From Mesorhizobium sp. (GTDB lineage Bacteria > Pseudomonadota > Alphaproteobacteria > Rhizobiales > Rhizobiaceae), in the NCBI RefSeq assembly GCF_004963255.1, contig NZ_SUGA01000013.1:21736-85735 (forward strand): a DNA stretch of 64,000 nt, given 5' to 3'. Position numbers and translations under genes: made by a program. Below, in pieces: positions 9,611 through 17,948 of the stretch. Position 1 is the first letter of the stretch; each line of letters begins with the position of its first letter. The notes beneath the pieces were generated by a model. The model made no database searches, had not been told where the DNA came from, and saw only the letters and a program-made list of their open reading frames with translations.

Positions 9611-10402
9611 TCAAACCGGACATTGCGATGGCTTGGGCTTTGCGGCCACGACGATGAAGCTTTCTGCAAGTCGCGCAGGAATCTGAAGCGCCCTGCTCAT
9701 TGTCTCTGCGGGCTCCACCAACGCTTCGCAAAGGCTCGGGGCAAACCGGCCAGGCCGAGGAAGGAAGCCGTACGGAATGACTTTCTCGACGATAAAACCC
9801 GCATCAGCCAGAAGCTGTTCCATGCGATCAAGTCTTAGCGTGTTGTATTTGGTGCGTCCGACAACCGTGTTGAGAAGCCTTGAGGCCACCCCGGCCGGCG
9901 AGGTTGCGTTGAGGTGAATATTGCAGACAAGCTGGCCACCTTCAACCAGATGCTCTCGAAGCGCACGCAGCGCCTGGCGTCTTAGATCGTCGTCTGCGTT
10001 CAAAAAGAACCGAAAAGCCGAAGCGACGTTGAATCGTTGGTTTAGCGGCTCATTGGTAATGTCGATGAGGCAAAGGCGCACATTGCTGCAGGGCGTCGCG
10101 CCTGCAAGCATAGGTTCTGACACATCGACCCCAACGACCTTTCCAAAATATCTCGCGGCCACATTTGTGATTCGGCCAGTACCACAGGCAAAGTCGAGGC
10201 AATGACGATCTGGCCCCCCTGCAGAGCGAAATATCTCCTCAACGATGGGTCTCTCAATTTTTTCCCAAAGCGCACCGTAATAGCCAGATTGAAACGTAGT
10301 GGCGTATCTGGCGCCGCAGCCTTGGGCAGCATGGCTTAGGCGGTAGTCATGTGAGAGCGCGTGGCCAGGAGGAGAGGGGGCTGAGGCGGATTGCATGTGC
10401 AT
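9611..10402 (-). CDS. Class I SAM-dependent methyltransferase
   Basis: A 263-residue protein with motif I LDFACGTGRITNVAA, the acidic motif VVGVDVSEPML, a DITNEPL segment and the substrate-side strand HLVEGGQLVCNIHLN, as in Methyltransf_11/25. The C-terminus contains an arm, YNTLRLDRMEQLLADAGF, typical of small-molecule or sugar methyltransferases. GGAG lies 4 nt before ATG 10402 and 10 nt before an alternative ATG at 10396. It is divergent from the nucleotide-binding gene at 10689. Its role in polysaccharide modification is inferred from location only. Confidence 0.8.
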   Translation of the reverse strand: MHMQSASAPSPPGHALSHDYRLSHAAQGCGARYATTFQSGYYGALWEKIERPIVEEIFRSAGGPDRHCLDFACGTGRITNVAARYFGKVVGVDVSEPMLAGATPCSNVRLCLIDITNEPLNQRFNVASAFRFFLNADDDLRRQALRALREHLVEGGQLVCNIHLNATSPAGVASRLLNTVVGRTKYNTLRLDRMEQLLADAGFIVEKVIPYGFLPRPGRFAPSLCEALVEPAETMSRALQIPARLAESFIVVAAKPKPSQCPV

Positions 10403-10688
10403 GCGGCTCCTGCGCTCGACTGTTTGCCAGGCGGCTTCTGTCTAACCCGTCTTTGAAGGGCCCGCATCGTCTGAACGTACGACGGCATCAGCAGGTGGGT
10501 TCATGCCCTTCATGACCGCCCGCCGACTCTTCGGCCGACTGTGCAAGTCCGGCACGAAGGGACCCAGTTCGATGACTTCAAAGGTCTCGCGAGGAACCGC
10601 AATCATCCAAACGAATGTTGGCGTGGTCCGGATTCTACCTAAGGCTCCGCGAAAAGCTGACCGGATTGTCAGGGGCGCGCACACGGAC

Positions 10689-11456
10689 ATGATCATCGAA
10701 CTATTCGGGCCGCCTGGCGCGGGCAAGACGACACTTCTACGCCGCGTCTGTCATGGCATGGCTGAGCGAGGCGTTAGCGTAAAGACCGTGAACGGCTATC
10801 GGCTCATTGAACAAGCGTCGGCATCGCAAGACGTCCCCGAAACGCGCCACGGGATAGGCAGGATCGGCCGGAAGATCGCGACTTGCGGTCCCATCCTGCT
10901 GTCCACCTTGCCGAACGACAGTGTCGCGGCGCGTCTCCTGGCGTCCCTCCCTCTTCGAAGCCGCACCTGGTCATGGCGAATGAAGGTCGACATCGCTCTG
11001 CTGTGCGAGTCCTGGCATAAAGCGCAAGAATCCGAGGGCTGCTTTATTTTCGAGGAAGGCCTCATTCAGGCGCTGTGCGCGATGCTGGTTTTCGCGCGCA
11101 ATCCCAGCGTTGACGCAATACGCGAGACCCTGGCGTTCCTGCCGAGGCCGGATATCCTGGTTCAATTGGATGCGTCGCAAGAAACTCTGCGCCGCCGCCT
11201 TATGGATCGATATGCGCGGCAACCATTTCTCGAGGTGTTGCTGTTCGAACTTGGGGTGGAAAGGGGACTGAGGCAGGCTGACTTGGCAAGGCAGGTCGGC
11301 GAGTGCTTGAACCGGGAGGGCTGGCCCCTGATACAAGTAAACGGCGACGACCCTCACAATTTCGAGAAGGTCATCGCAAAGGTGACCGCAGGACACGTCA
11401 AGGAGATCGCCCTGACACGACCTGACGATGTTCGGCCTCGATTTGCCGGCGCATGA
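10689..11456 (+). CDS. P-loop kinase-like protein, thymidylate/adenylate-kinase fold
   Basis: About 255 residues beginning MIIELFGPPGAGKTTLLRRV, so the Walker A motif sits right at the N-terminus and fixes the start near 10689. A Walker B-like FIFEEGLIQAL lies mid-protein. PDILVQLDAS followed by ETLRRRLMDRYARQ resembles the strand and Arg-rich lid of nucleoside and nucleotide kinases. A kinase acting on a sugar, lipid or nucleotide precursor fits the cluster, but the substrate is unknown. The next gene starts about 160 bp downstream on the same strand. Confidence 0.65.
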   Translation: MIIELFGPPGAGKTTLLRRVCHGMAERGVSVKTVNGYRLIEQASASQDVPETRHGIGRIGRKIATCGPILLSTLPNDSVAARLLASLPLRSRTWSWRMKVDIALLCESWHKAQESEGCFIFEEGLIQALCAMLVFARNPSVDAIRETLAFLPRPDILVQLDASQETLRRRLMDRYARQPFLEVLLFELGVERGLRQADLARQVGECLNREGWPLIQVNGDDPHNFEKVIAKVTAGHVKEIALTRPDDVRPRFAGA

Positions 11457-11617
11457 TCCGTATTGGCAACGAACAGATCGCCATTCGAACGCACGACGAC
11501 AGCCCGCTGTCAGAGGACTAATTTTCTCGCAGGAGGTCGGGGACCAGGTCCGTAGAGGTTGGTCATCGACAAAACTCTGGTCACTGGCCGTGTCGGTCAT
11601 TTGTGCGGGAGGATCGT

Positions 11618-12334
11618 ATGAAAGCGGTTATTCAATGCGGCGGAATGGGCACCAGGCTTCGGCCGTTCACCTCGGTGCTGCCGAAACCTCTCATGCCGAT
11701 CGGCGCCCGGCCAGTGCTCGAATTGCTGCTTAAATGGCTACGGCGCAACGGCATCGAGAATGTCTATGTCACGACCGGCTATCTTGGACATCTGATCCGC
11801 AGCGTGTGCGGCGACGGCTCGCAATGGAATATCAAGATCCGCTACACGCAGGAGATGGAGCCGTTGGGGACGATCGGGCCGCTGTCCCTGATTAGGGACG
11901 AGTTGGATGAGCCGTTTCTTGTTCTCAACGGCGACGTGCTTACCGACTTGAGCCTCAGCCGCTTCGTGGCAGCGCATAAGGCACACAACGACCTCGTAAC
12001 CATCGCGACTGCCTCGCGCATCACCAAGATGGATTTCGGAGTTATTGACGAAGTCAATGATACCGTCCAGGTCTTTCGCGAGAAACCGTCACTCTCACAC
12101 TTGGTGAGTATGGGGATATACTGCATGGATCCGGGCGTCATGCAGTTTATCCCGTCAGGAATACCTTTTGGATTCGACGATCTAATGCTGCAGATGCTCC
12201 AGAGCGGCAAGCCCGTCCATGTCTTTAAGCACGACGGTCTTTGGCTAGACATCGGTCGCGTCGAGGACTTCCAGAAGGCGCAGGCTACTTCTTGGGAGGA
12301 GCAGTCGGCGTCAATTGAGGTCGCGGCAGCATGA
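11618..12334 (+). CDS. Sugar-1-phosphate nucleotidyltransferase
   Basis: A 238-residue protein that begins MKAVIQCGGMGTRLRPFTS, the signature nucleotide-binding loop of NTP_transferase enzymes. FLVLNGDVLTDL is the metal-binding GD motif, and FREKPS and GLWLDIGRVEDFQKA complete the family pattern. It activates a sugar-1-phosphate to an NDP-sugar; GTP, UTP or dTTP cannot be separated by eye. GGGAGGA sits just before ATG 11618. With the DegT aminotransferase and 4,6-dehydratase that follow, it resembles the early steps of amino-deoxysugar pathways such as Leg/Ptm. Confidence 0.85.
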   Translation: MKAVIQCGGMGTRLRPFTSVLPKPLMPIGARPVLELLLKWLRRNGIENVYVTTGYLGHLIRSVCGDGSQWNIKIRYTQEMEPLGTIGPLSLIRDELDEPFLVLNGDVLTDLSLSRFVAAHKAHNDLVTIATASRITKMDFGVIDEVNDTVQVFREKPSLSHLVSMGIYCMDPGVMQFIPSGIPFGFDDLMLQMLQSGKPVHVFKHDGLWLDIGRVEDFQKAQATSWEEQSASIEVAAA

Positions 12335-12371
12335 AGCTGTCTAGAACCAGGCGAGTTCAGCGGAGGTTGTG

Positions 12372-13508
12372 ATGCTCCTGGTCAGTGAGCCCGTATTGGG
12401 CGTGCCGGAAAAGGCTGCCTTATCGAAAGTGATCGACAGCGGCTGGCTGACAATGGGCGAGCGGGTCCGGGCGTTTGAAGAGGCATTCGCGGCGATGCAT
12501 GGCGCCGATGATTGCGTTGCCGTCAACTCGTGCACTGCAGCCCTTCACCTCATCCTGCACGCACTTGGCATTGGACCCGGCGACGAGGTGCTGGTTCCTT
12601 CGTTGACTTTCGTGGCGACGGTGAACGCCGTGCTCTATGTCGGCGCCACCCCGGTTTTTGTGGACATAGAGTCGGATGACGTTCCTCTCATGTCAGTCGC
12701 CGACGCAGAGGCCCGATGTACGCCTCGCACGAGAGCCGTGATTCTGGTCCACTTCGCAGGCTATCTGGCCCACAAGGAAGACTGGCAGGCATTCGCAAGC
12801 GTGCGCGGCCTCTGCATCGTGGAGGATGCAGCGCACGCACCCGGCCTCAAGGAAGTTGGCACTTTCGGCGCCGGGGCGGCCTTCAGCTTCTACGGCAACA
12901 AGAACATGACCACCGCTGAAGGCGGCGCGGTCATCTCAAGGGATCCGGATCTACTCGACGCCATCCGCCAAGCCCGCGGCCACGGCATGACCACGGGGAC
13001 CCATCAGAGACTGAACAGTCGCACCCCACAATACGACGTCACGATGTTGGGCTTCAACTACCGCATGGACGAGATGCGGGCCGCGCTGGGCCTGGTTCAG
13101 TTGCGCAATCTGCAGGAGTGGAACGACGTCAGGCGCATTCTTGTTGCGCTCTACCGCCGTCTCATCGCCACGCGGTGCCCGGACATTTCTATACCGTTCA
13201 GCGAGCCCCGCACGTCAGCATACCACATCATGCCAATTCTCTTGCCAGCCTACGTCAACCGGCAAGATGTGATCGACGGGCTGCGCGCGCAAGGCATACA
13301 GACCACGATCCACTACTCCCCCGTGCACCAAATGACGCTCTACCGCGAACGTTGCCCAGGCGTCCACTTGCCGTGCACGGAAGACTTTGCCGAACGCGAG
13401 CTCACCATCCCTCTGCATCCCCAGATCACATCACCAGTCGTGGAAGCCGTGGTGGATGCGTTGGCCTCGACAGTCGCCAGGAGCACGCGTGAAGGGGCCG
13501 CTGCATGA
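12372..13508 (+). CDS. DegT/DnrJ/EryC1/StrS sugar aminotransferase
   Basis: A 378-residue PLP enzyme. CVAVNSCTAALHL is the cofactor phosphate loop, VEDAAHAPG carries the cofactor-ring Asp and following residues, and SFYGNKNMTTAEGG contains the Schiff-base Lys. GFNYRMDEMRAALGLVQL and the C-terminal LTIPLHP match the family. It transaminates a keto-deoxy nucleotide sugar, probably the product of the dehydratase at 14228. CGGAGG is 5 nt before ATG 12372; GTG 12369 is also possible. The end overlaps the next gene by 4 nt, indicating translational coupling with the sugar transferase. Confidence 0.92.
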   Translation: MLLVSEPVLGVPEKAALSKVIDSGWLTMGERVRAFEEAFAAMHGADDCVAVNSCTAALHLILHALGIGPGDEVLVPSLTFVATVNAVLYVGATPVFVDIESDDVPLMSVADAEARCTPRTRAVILVHFAGYLAHKEDWQAFASVRGLCIVEDAAHAPGLKEVGTFGAGAAFSFYGNKNMTTAEGGAVISRDPDLLDAIRQARGHGMTTGTHQRLNSRTPQYDVTMLGFNYRMDEMRAALGLVQLRNLQEWNDVRRILVALYRRLIATRCPDISIPFSEPRTSAYHIMPILLPAYVNRQDVIDGLRAQGIQTTIHYSPVHQMTLYRERCPGVHLPCTEDFAERELTIPLHPQITSPVVEAVVDALASTVARSTREGAAA

Positions 13509-14179
13509 ACGCGATGGACCTGCCCATTCATCGCCTCACCACGAGATCGGTACACCACGGGCTTGCCCGGCGCGCCATGGATGTCATCGCGGCAATTTCG
13601 TGCCTCGTCGTGTTCTCGCCGCTGATGCTGCTTGTTGCGGTGGCTCTGCTGCTGGAAGGTGGGCGGCCGGTGATCTTTGTTCAGACCCGCATAGGCGTGG
13701 GCGGCCAGCTCTTTCGAATGTACAAGTTTAGAAAATTCTATCCGCGGTGCGATGCAGCGGGCCTCGCATTGACCCTTGCCAATGACCAGCGCATGACAAG
13801 GGTCGGCAGGTTTCTCGCTTCCAGCAAGATGGATGAACTGCCGCAGCTGTGGAATGTACTGAAGGGCGAAATGGCCCTGGTCGGCCCTCGTCCGGAGAGC
13901 TTGTCGTTCGCCGACTGCTTCAGGGACGGCTACGAAGCCGTGCTGCAATACAAGCCGGGCTTGTTCGGTCCCGCCCAGATCAAGTTCCGCCACGAGGCGC
14001 TCTTCTATCCCCGAGATGTCGAGCCAACAACCTTCTACAAAGAAGTGCTGTTTCCGGCCAAAGCCAGGATTGATCTTTCCTACTATGCGCGCCGGACACT
14101 TGTGTCGGATGCAGCAATGATCGTTCGAGGAGTTTTCATTGTCCTTGGGATGACTGCGAGGCGTCCAAGCGATACGTAG
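13505..14179 (+). CDS. Initiating undecaprenyl-phosphate sugar-phosphate transferase (bacterial sugar transferase family)
   Basis: 224 residues. [27 protein letters not shown] is the single membrane anchor (residues 21-45). It is followed by [50 protein letters not shown], the hallmark of the WcaJ/RfbP/PglC catalytic domain including the Asp-Glu pair. It starts polysaccharide repeat-unit synthesis by moving a sugar-1-phosphate onto undecaprenyl phosphate. It lacks the extra N-terminal helices of WbaP, so it is the short PglC-like form. That form often uses amino-deoxy sugars, consistent with the neighbouring aminotransferase. Confidence 0.9.
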   Translation: MNAMDLPIHRLTTRSVHHGLARRAMDVIAAISCLVVFSPLMLLVAVALLLEGGRPVIFVQTRIGVGGQLFRMYKFRKFYPRCDAAGLALTLANDQRMTRVGRFLASSKMDELPQLWNVLKGEMALVGPRPESLSFADCFRDGYEAVLQYKPGLFGPAQIKFRHEALFYPRDVEPTTFYKEVLFPAKARIDLSYYARRTLVSDAAMIVRGVFIVLGMTARRPSDT

Positions 14180-14227
14180 TCACGATTTTGGCCTTTCGAA
14201 TCAAGGTGCTGCAGGGATTGTTCGATT

Positions 14228-15232
14228 ATGAACTACAAAGGCAAAAGAGTTCTGGTGACCGGAGCGGATGGATTCATCGGATCGCACCTGACTGAGGCTC
14301 TGGTCCGCGGCGGAGCCGATGTAACTGCCTTGGCTCTTTACAATTCCTTCGACAGCCATGGATGGCTCGATGATCTCCCGGACGAGATCCGCAACCACCT
14401 CAAGCTGGTTCGCGGCGATGTTCGCGACAGCGCGTTCTTGAATCGGATCGTCCGCGGCCAGTCCGTCGTGTTCCATCTCGCCGCGTTGATCGCTATCCCG
14501 TATTCCTATGCGGCCGCCCAATCCTATGTTGAGACCAACATCATGGGCACCGTGAATGTCCTGGAAGCGGCACGCCAGTGGGATACCGAGCGTGTGGTGC
14601 ATACATCCACCAGTGAGGTTTACGGCACCGCATTGACGATGCCGATCAGTGAATCCCATCCGCTGCAGGGGCAGTCGCCATATTCAGCTTCGAAGATCGG
14701 AGCCGATATGATGGCCGAGTCGTACGCGCGCTCCTTCGACGTACCGGTCGTGATGCTTCGTCCATTCAATGCCTTCGGCCCTCGGCAAAGCGAGCGTGCG
14801 ATCGTTCCCACCCTCATCAGGCAAGCGATCGATGCGAACTGCCCGGCCATCATGGTGGGCGACACAAGTCCGATCCGTGACCTGACCTTTGTCGAAGACA
14901 CTGCCGCGGCGTTTCTTAGCGCCGGTTCGGCTGACCTCGAATTCGGCCATCCCTACAACGCCGGAAGCCAGCGTGCCGTGACCATTTCGGACGTGCTCGA
15001 TCTGGTGTTGGAACTGAGCGGCTCCAACAAGCCTGTGCGCCGCGACGAGAGCCGGCTGCGCCCGCAAAATTCCGAGGTTCGCGCGCTGCTGGCGGATTCG
15101 TCCCGGCTTGAGCGCGCGACCGGGTGGAGGGCGCACACGGACCTGCGCGAGGGCCTGAAACGAACCATTGCGTGGTGGCGGGCGCGTCTCAACCGTGGGC
15201 TGGTGCGCCATGAAATGGGCTACATGACGTGA
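14228..15232 (+). CDS. NAD-dependent nucleotide-sugar 4,6-dehydratase/epimerase (SDR, LegB-like)
   Basis: 334 residues. The Rossmann loop is VLVTGADGFIGSHL. The catalytic region is TSTSEVYGT with PYSASKIGADMMAESY (YxxxK), and the substrate region is LRPFNAFGPRQS. The N-terminal LALYNSFDSHGWLDDL is characteristic of LegB-type UDP- or GDP-GlcNAc 4,6-dehydratases as I recall them. The product would feed the DegT aminotransferase to give a 4-amino-4,6-dideoxy sugar. The start ATG 14228 is 48 bp after the sugar transferase gene on the same strand. The exact sugar is not determined. Confidence 0.85.
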   Translation: MNYKGKRVLVTGADGFIGSHLTEALVRGGADVTALALYNSFDSHGWLDDLPDEIRNHLKLVRGDVRDSAFLNRIVRGQSVVFHLAALIAIPYSYAAAQSYVETNIMGTVNVLEAARQWDTERVVHTSTSEVYGTALTMPISESHPLQGQSPYSASKIGADMMAESYARSFDVPVVMLRPFNAFGPRQSERAIVPTLIRQAIDANCPAIMVGDTSPIRDLTFVEDTAAAFLSAGSADLEFGHPYNAGSQRAVTISDVLDLVLELSGSNKPVRRDESRLRPQNSEVRALLADSSRLERATGWRAHTDLREGLKRTIAWWRARLNRGLVRHEMGYMT

Positions 15233-15501
15233 AGCTGACCACTCTTCCTGTCGCACTGCCTCGTTGCCTGCAGCGCCCTCGGCCCGTGGGCTGCGTGCAG
15301 TCGCCGAAGGTACGCGCTTATTCCTTTGCGTCGCCCAAGCCGGCCATCGCGCCGACGAGTTCCATTAATCTCGTACAGCACGCAAAAGGCTGTACTGCAT
15401 CATTGGCGCCAAATGCATGCGGCATGTCCGGCGACACGCAACGCGATAAGTCGCATGCTTCGATTCAAGCGAATGTCGAATTCCGAAGGAGGTCGCTTCA
15501 A

Positions 15502-16764
15502 ATGGCCAGCCATAGCCGGTTCTCCGTTGCGGTTCTCGCGGTTTTGGGCACGGCGTCGTTGGCCGTGGCGGCCGACACGTCGTCCCTCTATCGGATTTCG
15601 CCCGGCGACACGGTCGAGATCGGAATTGCTTCCATTGCCGACCGGACCCAACGCGCGGTCGTCCAGGTGGACGGCACGATCGTGCTGCCTGAAGTCGGCG
15701 CGGTTTCCGTCGGCGGCCTGACGCGGCCAGAATTGCAAAGCCGAATGCAAACGATCCTGCCGACCAAGATCTTTCACGTCCGCGCGCCGGACGGTCGCGA
15801 ACAGATGGCGGTCGTAAGGCCGAGCGACGTGACAGCGACAATCGCCGAGTATCGTCCCATCTATGTTACGGGCGACGTGCTCACCCCCGGACAGCAGGCC
15901 TATCGTCCGCTGATGACGGTGCGACAGGCAATCGCGGTCGCCGGCGGGTTCAGCCTATTGCGGGCGCGCACCAACCAGGCAGGCCCGGACCCAATCGATC
16001 TGCGACGTGATTACGAGATGATCTGGGGCGAATACACTAGGGAATATTTTCACAGCGCCCGCCTGCGCGCCGAACTGGATAAGCAGGAAAACTTCGACAC
16101 CCAGCCGCCACAGGGATCGCCCCTTGCCCCGGCGCTCGCAGCAGGATTAGCGAAGGCTGAAGCGGAAGCGTTGAAGCTCTCCTTGAACAATTTCAAACAA
16201 GAACAGAGCTTTATCGAAAAGGGCGCGAACGATGCTGCAGCCCAGATCGAAACGCTGACGAAGCGCGCACAGGATGAAGCGGCCGGAGTGAAGGCCGATG
16301 AAGACGATTTGCAGCAGGTCACCAAGGCGTTCAAGGCTGGCAACCTCACTAACAACAGACTTGCCGATGTCCGTCGCGCTGTCCTGCTTTCGTCAACCCG
16401 TGCGCTGGAAACCTCGGTGGAACTGATGCGAACCCAGCGCCAGCAGGAAGATTTTGTCAGGCAAATCGAACGCAACGAGAACCAAAGGCGCATCGGTCTG
16501 TTAAACGAGTTGCGAGATACGGAGGTTCGCCTCGCCGATATCGGCACCCGACTGCGCGCCGCAAGCCAGAAACTCCAGCCCTTGGGTGCGACCGCCGCAC
16601 CTTTGTCGATCGCCGGCGAAACCGTTCGAGCTCAAATGACGATCGTCCGAAACGTCGATGGACAATGGCGCAAGCAAGCATCGGACGAGGACACCGCGGT
16701 AGCGCCGGGAGACACCATCGAGGTCCGGTTCAACAACGAGATGGAAAGCGCGGCAGCGCAATAG
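15502..16764 (+). CDS. ExoF-type outer-membrane/periplasmic polysaccharide export protein
   Basis: About 420 residues, the length of Sinorhizobium ExoF. A signal peptide (VAVLAVLGTASLAVAAD) is followed by the polysaccharide-export domain (YRISPGDTVEIGI, VDGTIVLPEVGAVSVGGLT), an SLBB-like domain (RPIYVTGDVLTPGQQAY, TVRQAIAVAGGF) and a long Glu/Lys/Gln-rich coiled coil from about residue 150 to 360. It lacks a lipobox. The start at 15502 is chosen because AAGGAGGT lies 8 nt upstream and the signal peptide follows; a longer frame would overlap the preceding gene. It would form the export channel or its adaptor for the EPS. Confidence 0.88.
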   Translation: MASHSRFSVAVLAVLGTASLAVAADTSSLYRISPGDTVEIGIASIADRTQRAVVQVDGTIVLPEVGAVSVGGLTRPELQSRMQTILPTKIFHVRAPDGREQMAVVRPSDVTATIAEYRPIYVTGDVLTPGQQAYRPLMTVRQAIAVAGGFSLLRARTNQAGPDPIDLRRDYEMIWGEYTREYFHSARLRAELDKQENFDTQPPQGSPLAPALAAGLAKAEAEALKLSLNNFKQEQSFIEKGANDAAAQIETLTKRAQDEAAGVKADEDDLQQVTKAFKAGNLTNNRLADVRRAVLLSSTRALETSVELMRTQRQQEDFVRQIERNENQRRIGLLNELRDTEVRLADIGTRLRAASQKLQPLGATAAPLSIAGETVRAQMTIVRNVDGQWRKQASDEDTAVAPGDTIEVRFNNEMESAAAQ

Positions 16765-16770
16765 CGCTAC

Positions 16771-17505
16771 GTGGCCCAGGCGACCGCTCGGCTTCTAGGA
16801 TGGAGGCAGGTCTTGAGCGAGGATATCGACGTCGCCCACGCCTACAGCAAAGGCAGCACCATCTTCATGGGCGTGGAGATGCTGGTTTCCTCAGGCGCCC
16901 TTGTCCCGAGGCCGGAGACGGAGCTGCTTGGCTCGACCGCGGTCGACATTTTGCGCCAAATGAAGCTGCCGGCGCCGCGTGTCGTCGATATGTGCTGCGG
17001 CGCCGGAAATCTGGCCTGTGGCATCGGCCATCATGTTGCCACGGCGCAGGTCTGGGCCAGCGATCTTACCGATAGTTGTGTCGAGGTGGCGCGCCGCAAC
17101 GTCTCCCATCACGGATTGGCCAACCGCGTGTCGGTCATGCAGGGCGATCTTTTCGAACCCTTGTCCGCCCTGGTGTCTCCAGGTTCGATCGATGTTGTCG
17201 TCTGCAATCCGCCCTACATCTCTGACAAACGGCTAGAGGGCGACCGTTCACATCTGATCACTCTCGAGCCGCGTGAAGCCTTCGCGGCCGGACCCTACGG
17301 CATCGCCATCCACATGCGCGTGGTCAAAGATGCGCATCGGTATCTGCGACCTGGTGGCGCGCTTCTGTTCGAGGTAGGACTGGGCCAGGAACGTCAGGTC
17401 GCAGGTCTGTTCGAGCGCAGCAGGAGCTATGATGGCGTTCGCACCGTCAGCAACCGTGCCGGCGAGGCGCGTGTCGTGCTTGGATACGCGAAACCGCGGA
17501 TTTAG
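16771..17505 (+). CDS. HemK/PrmC-like N5-glutamine or small-molecule N-methyltransferase
   Basis: 244 residues starting at GTG 16771, 6 bp after the ExoF-type gene. GALVPRPETELL is the HemK substrate loop, VVDMCCGAGNLACGIG the SAM motif I, and VVVCNPPYIS the NPPY active-site motif for planar amide or amine nitrogen methylation. True PrmC is about 290 residues with an N-terminal helical domain and usually sits beside prfA. This one is shorter and in a polysaccharide operon, so it probably methylates a pathway intermediate rather than release factors. That is inference from position and missing domain. Confidence 0.8.
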   Translation: MAQATARLLGWRQVLSEDIDVAHAYSKGSTIFMGVEMLVSSGALVPRPETELLGSTAVDILRQMKLPAPRVVDMCCGAGNLACGIGHHVATAQVWASDLTDSCVEVARRNVSHHGLANRVSVMQGDLFEPLSALVSPGSIDVVVCNPPYISDKRLEGDRSHLITLEPREAFAAGPYGIAIHMRVVKDAHRYLRPGGALLFEVGLGQERQVAGLFERSRSYDGVRTVSNRAGEARVVLGYAKPRI

Positions 17506-17625
17506 AACCGGTGATTCCAGGAAGTTCAGAGGCGGCTTTGTCGTCTTGATCTGGGCAGGCTGCCTGGGTCCGGCTCCTCACCGAAGCGCCGAACGCCAAG
17601 CTTGCCTGACGCAACATTCACCGGC

Positions 17626-17901
17626 TCATGCTCTCTTGCGGGCGATGAACTGCGCTATTCCCTGTATTGAATCGAGGTTCTCCGGCAGTAGCTCGCTGTC
17701 TTCGACCATGATGCCAAAGGTCTCTTCAATGAAGCCGATGACCTCGAGCACGCCGGTGGAATCGACAATGCCCTGGTCGAGCAGCGACTGCGTGGCGCTG
17801 AGTGATTTTACGTCGGCGATGTAAAAGTTCGACGCCAGAAAATCGCGGATTTGTCTGGTGTAAATCTCGCCCTCGAACTTCGTTGCCGAAATCGCATCCA
17901 T
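17626..17901 (-). CDS. Acyl carrier protein
   Basis: 91 residues, acidic. The phosphopantetheine attachment region reads LLDQGIVDSTGVLEVIGFIEE, with Ser in the DS motif, and FGIMVEDSELLPENLDSIQGI follows as in discrete carrier proteins. ATG 17901 has GGAG upstream; a longer frame runs into the ligase gene and is not needed. It is the last gene of the minus-strand operon, 47 bp after the acyl ligase, which probably loads it with an acyl-adenylate. It is not the housekeeping AcpP, whose motif is DSLDxVE-like. Confidence 0.9.
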   Translation of the reverse strand: MDAISATKFEGEIYTRQIRDFLASNFYIADVKSLSATQSLLDQGIVDSTGVLEVIGFIEETFGIMVEDSELLPENLDSIQGIAQFIARKRA

Positions 17902-17948
17902 AATCCGCTCTCCGGTTAAAACTAAATACGGTGTGCACCTCGACGCGG

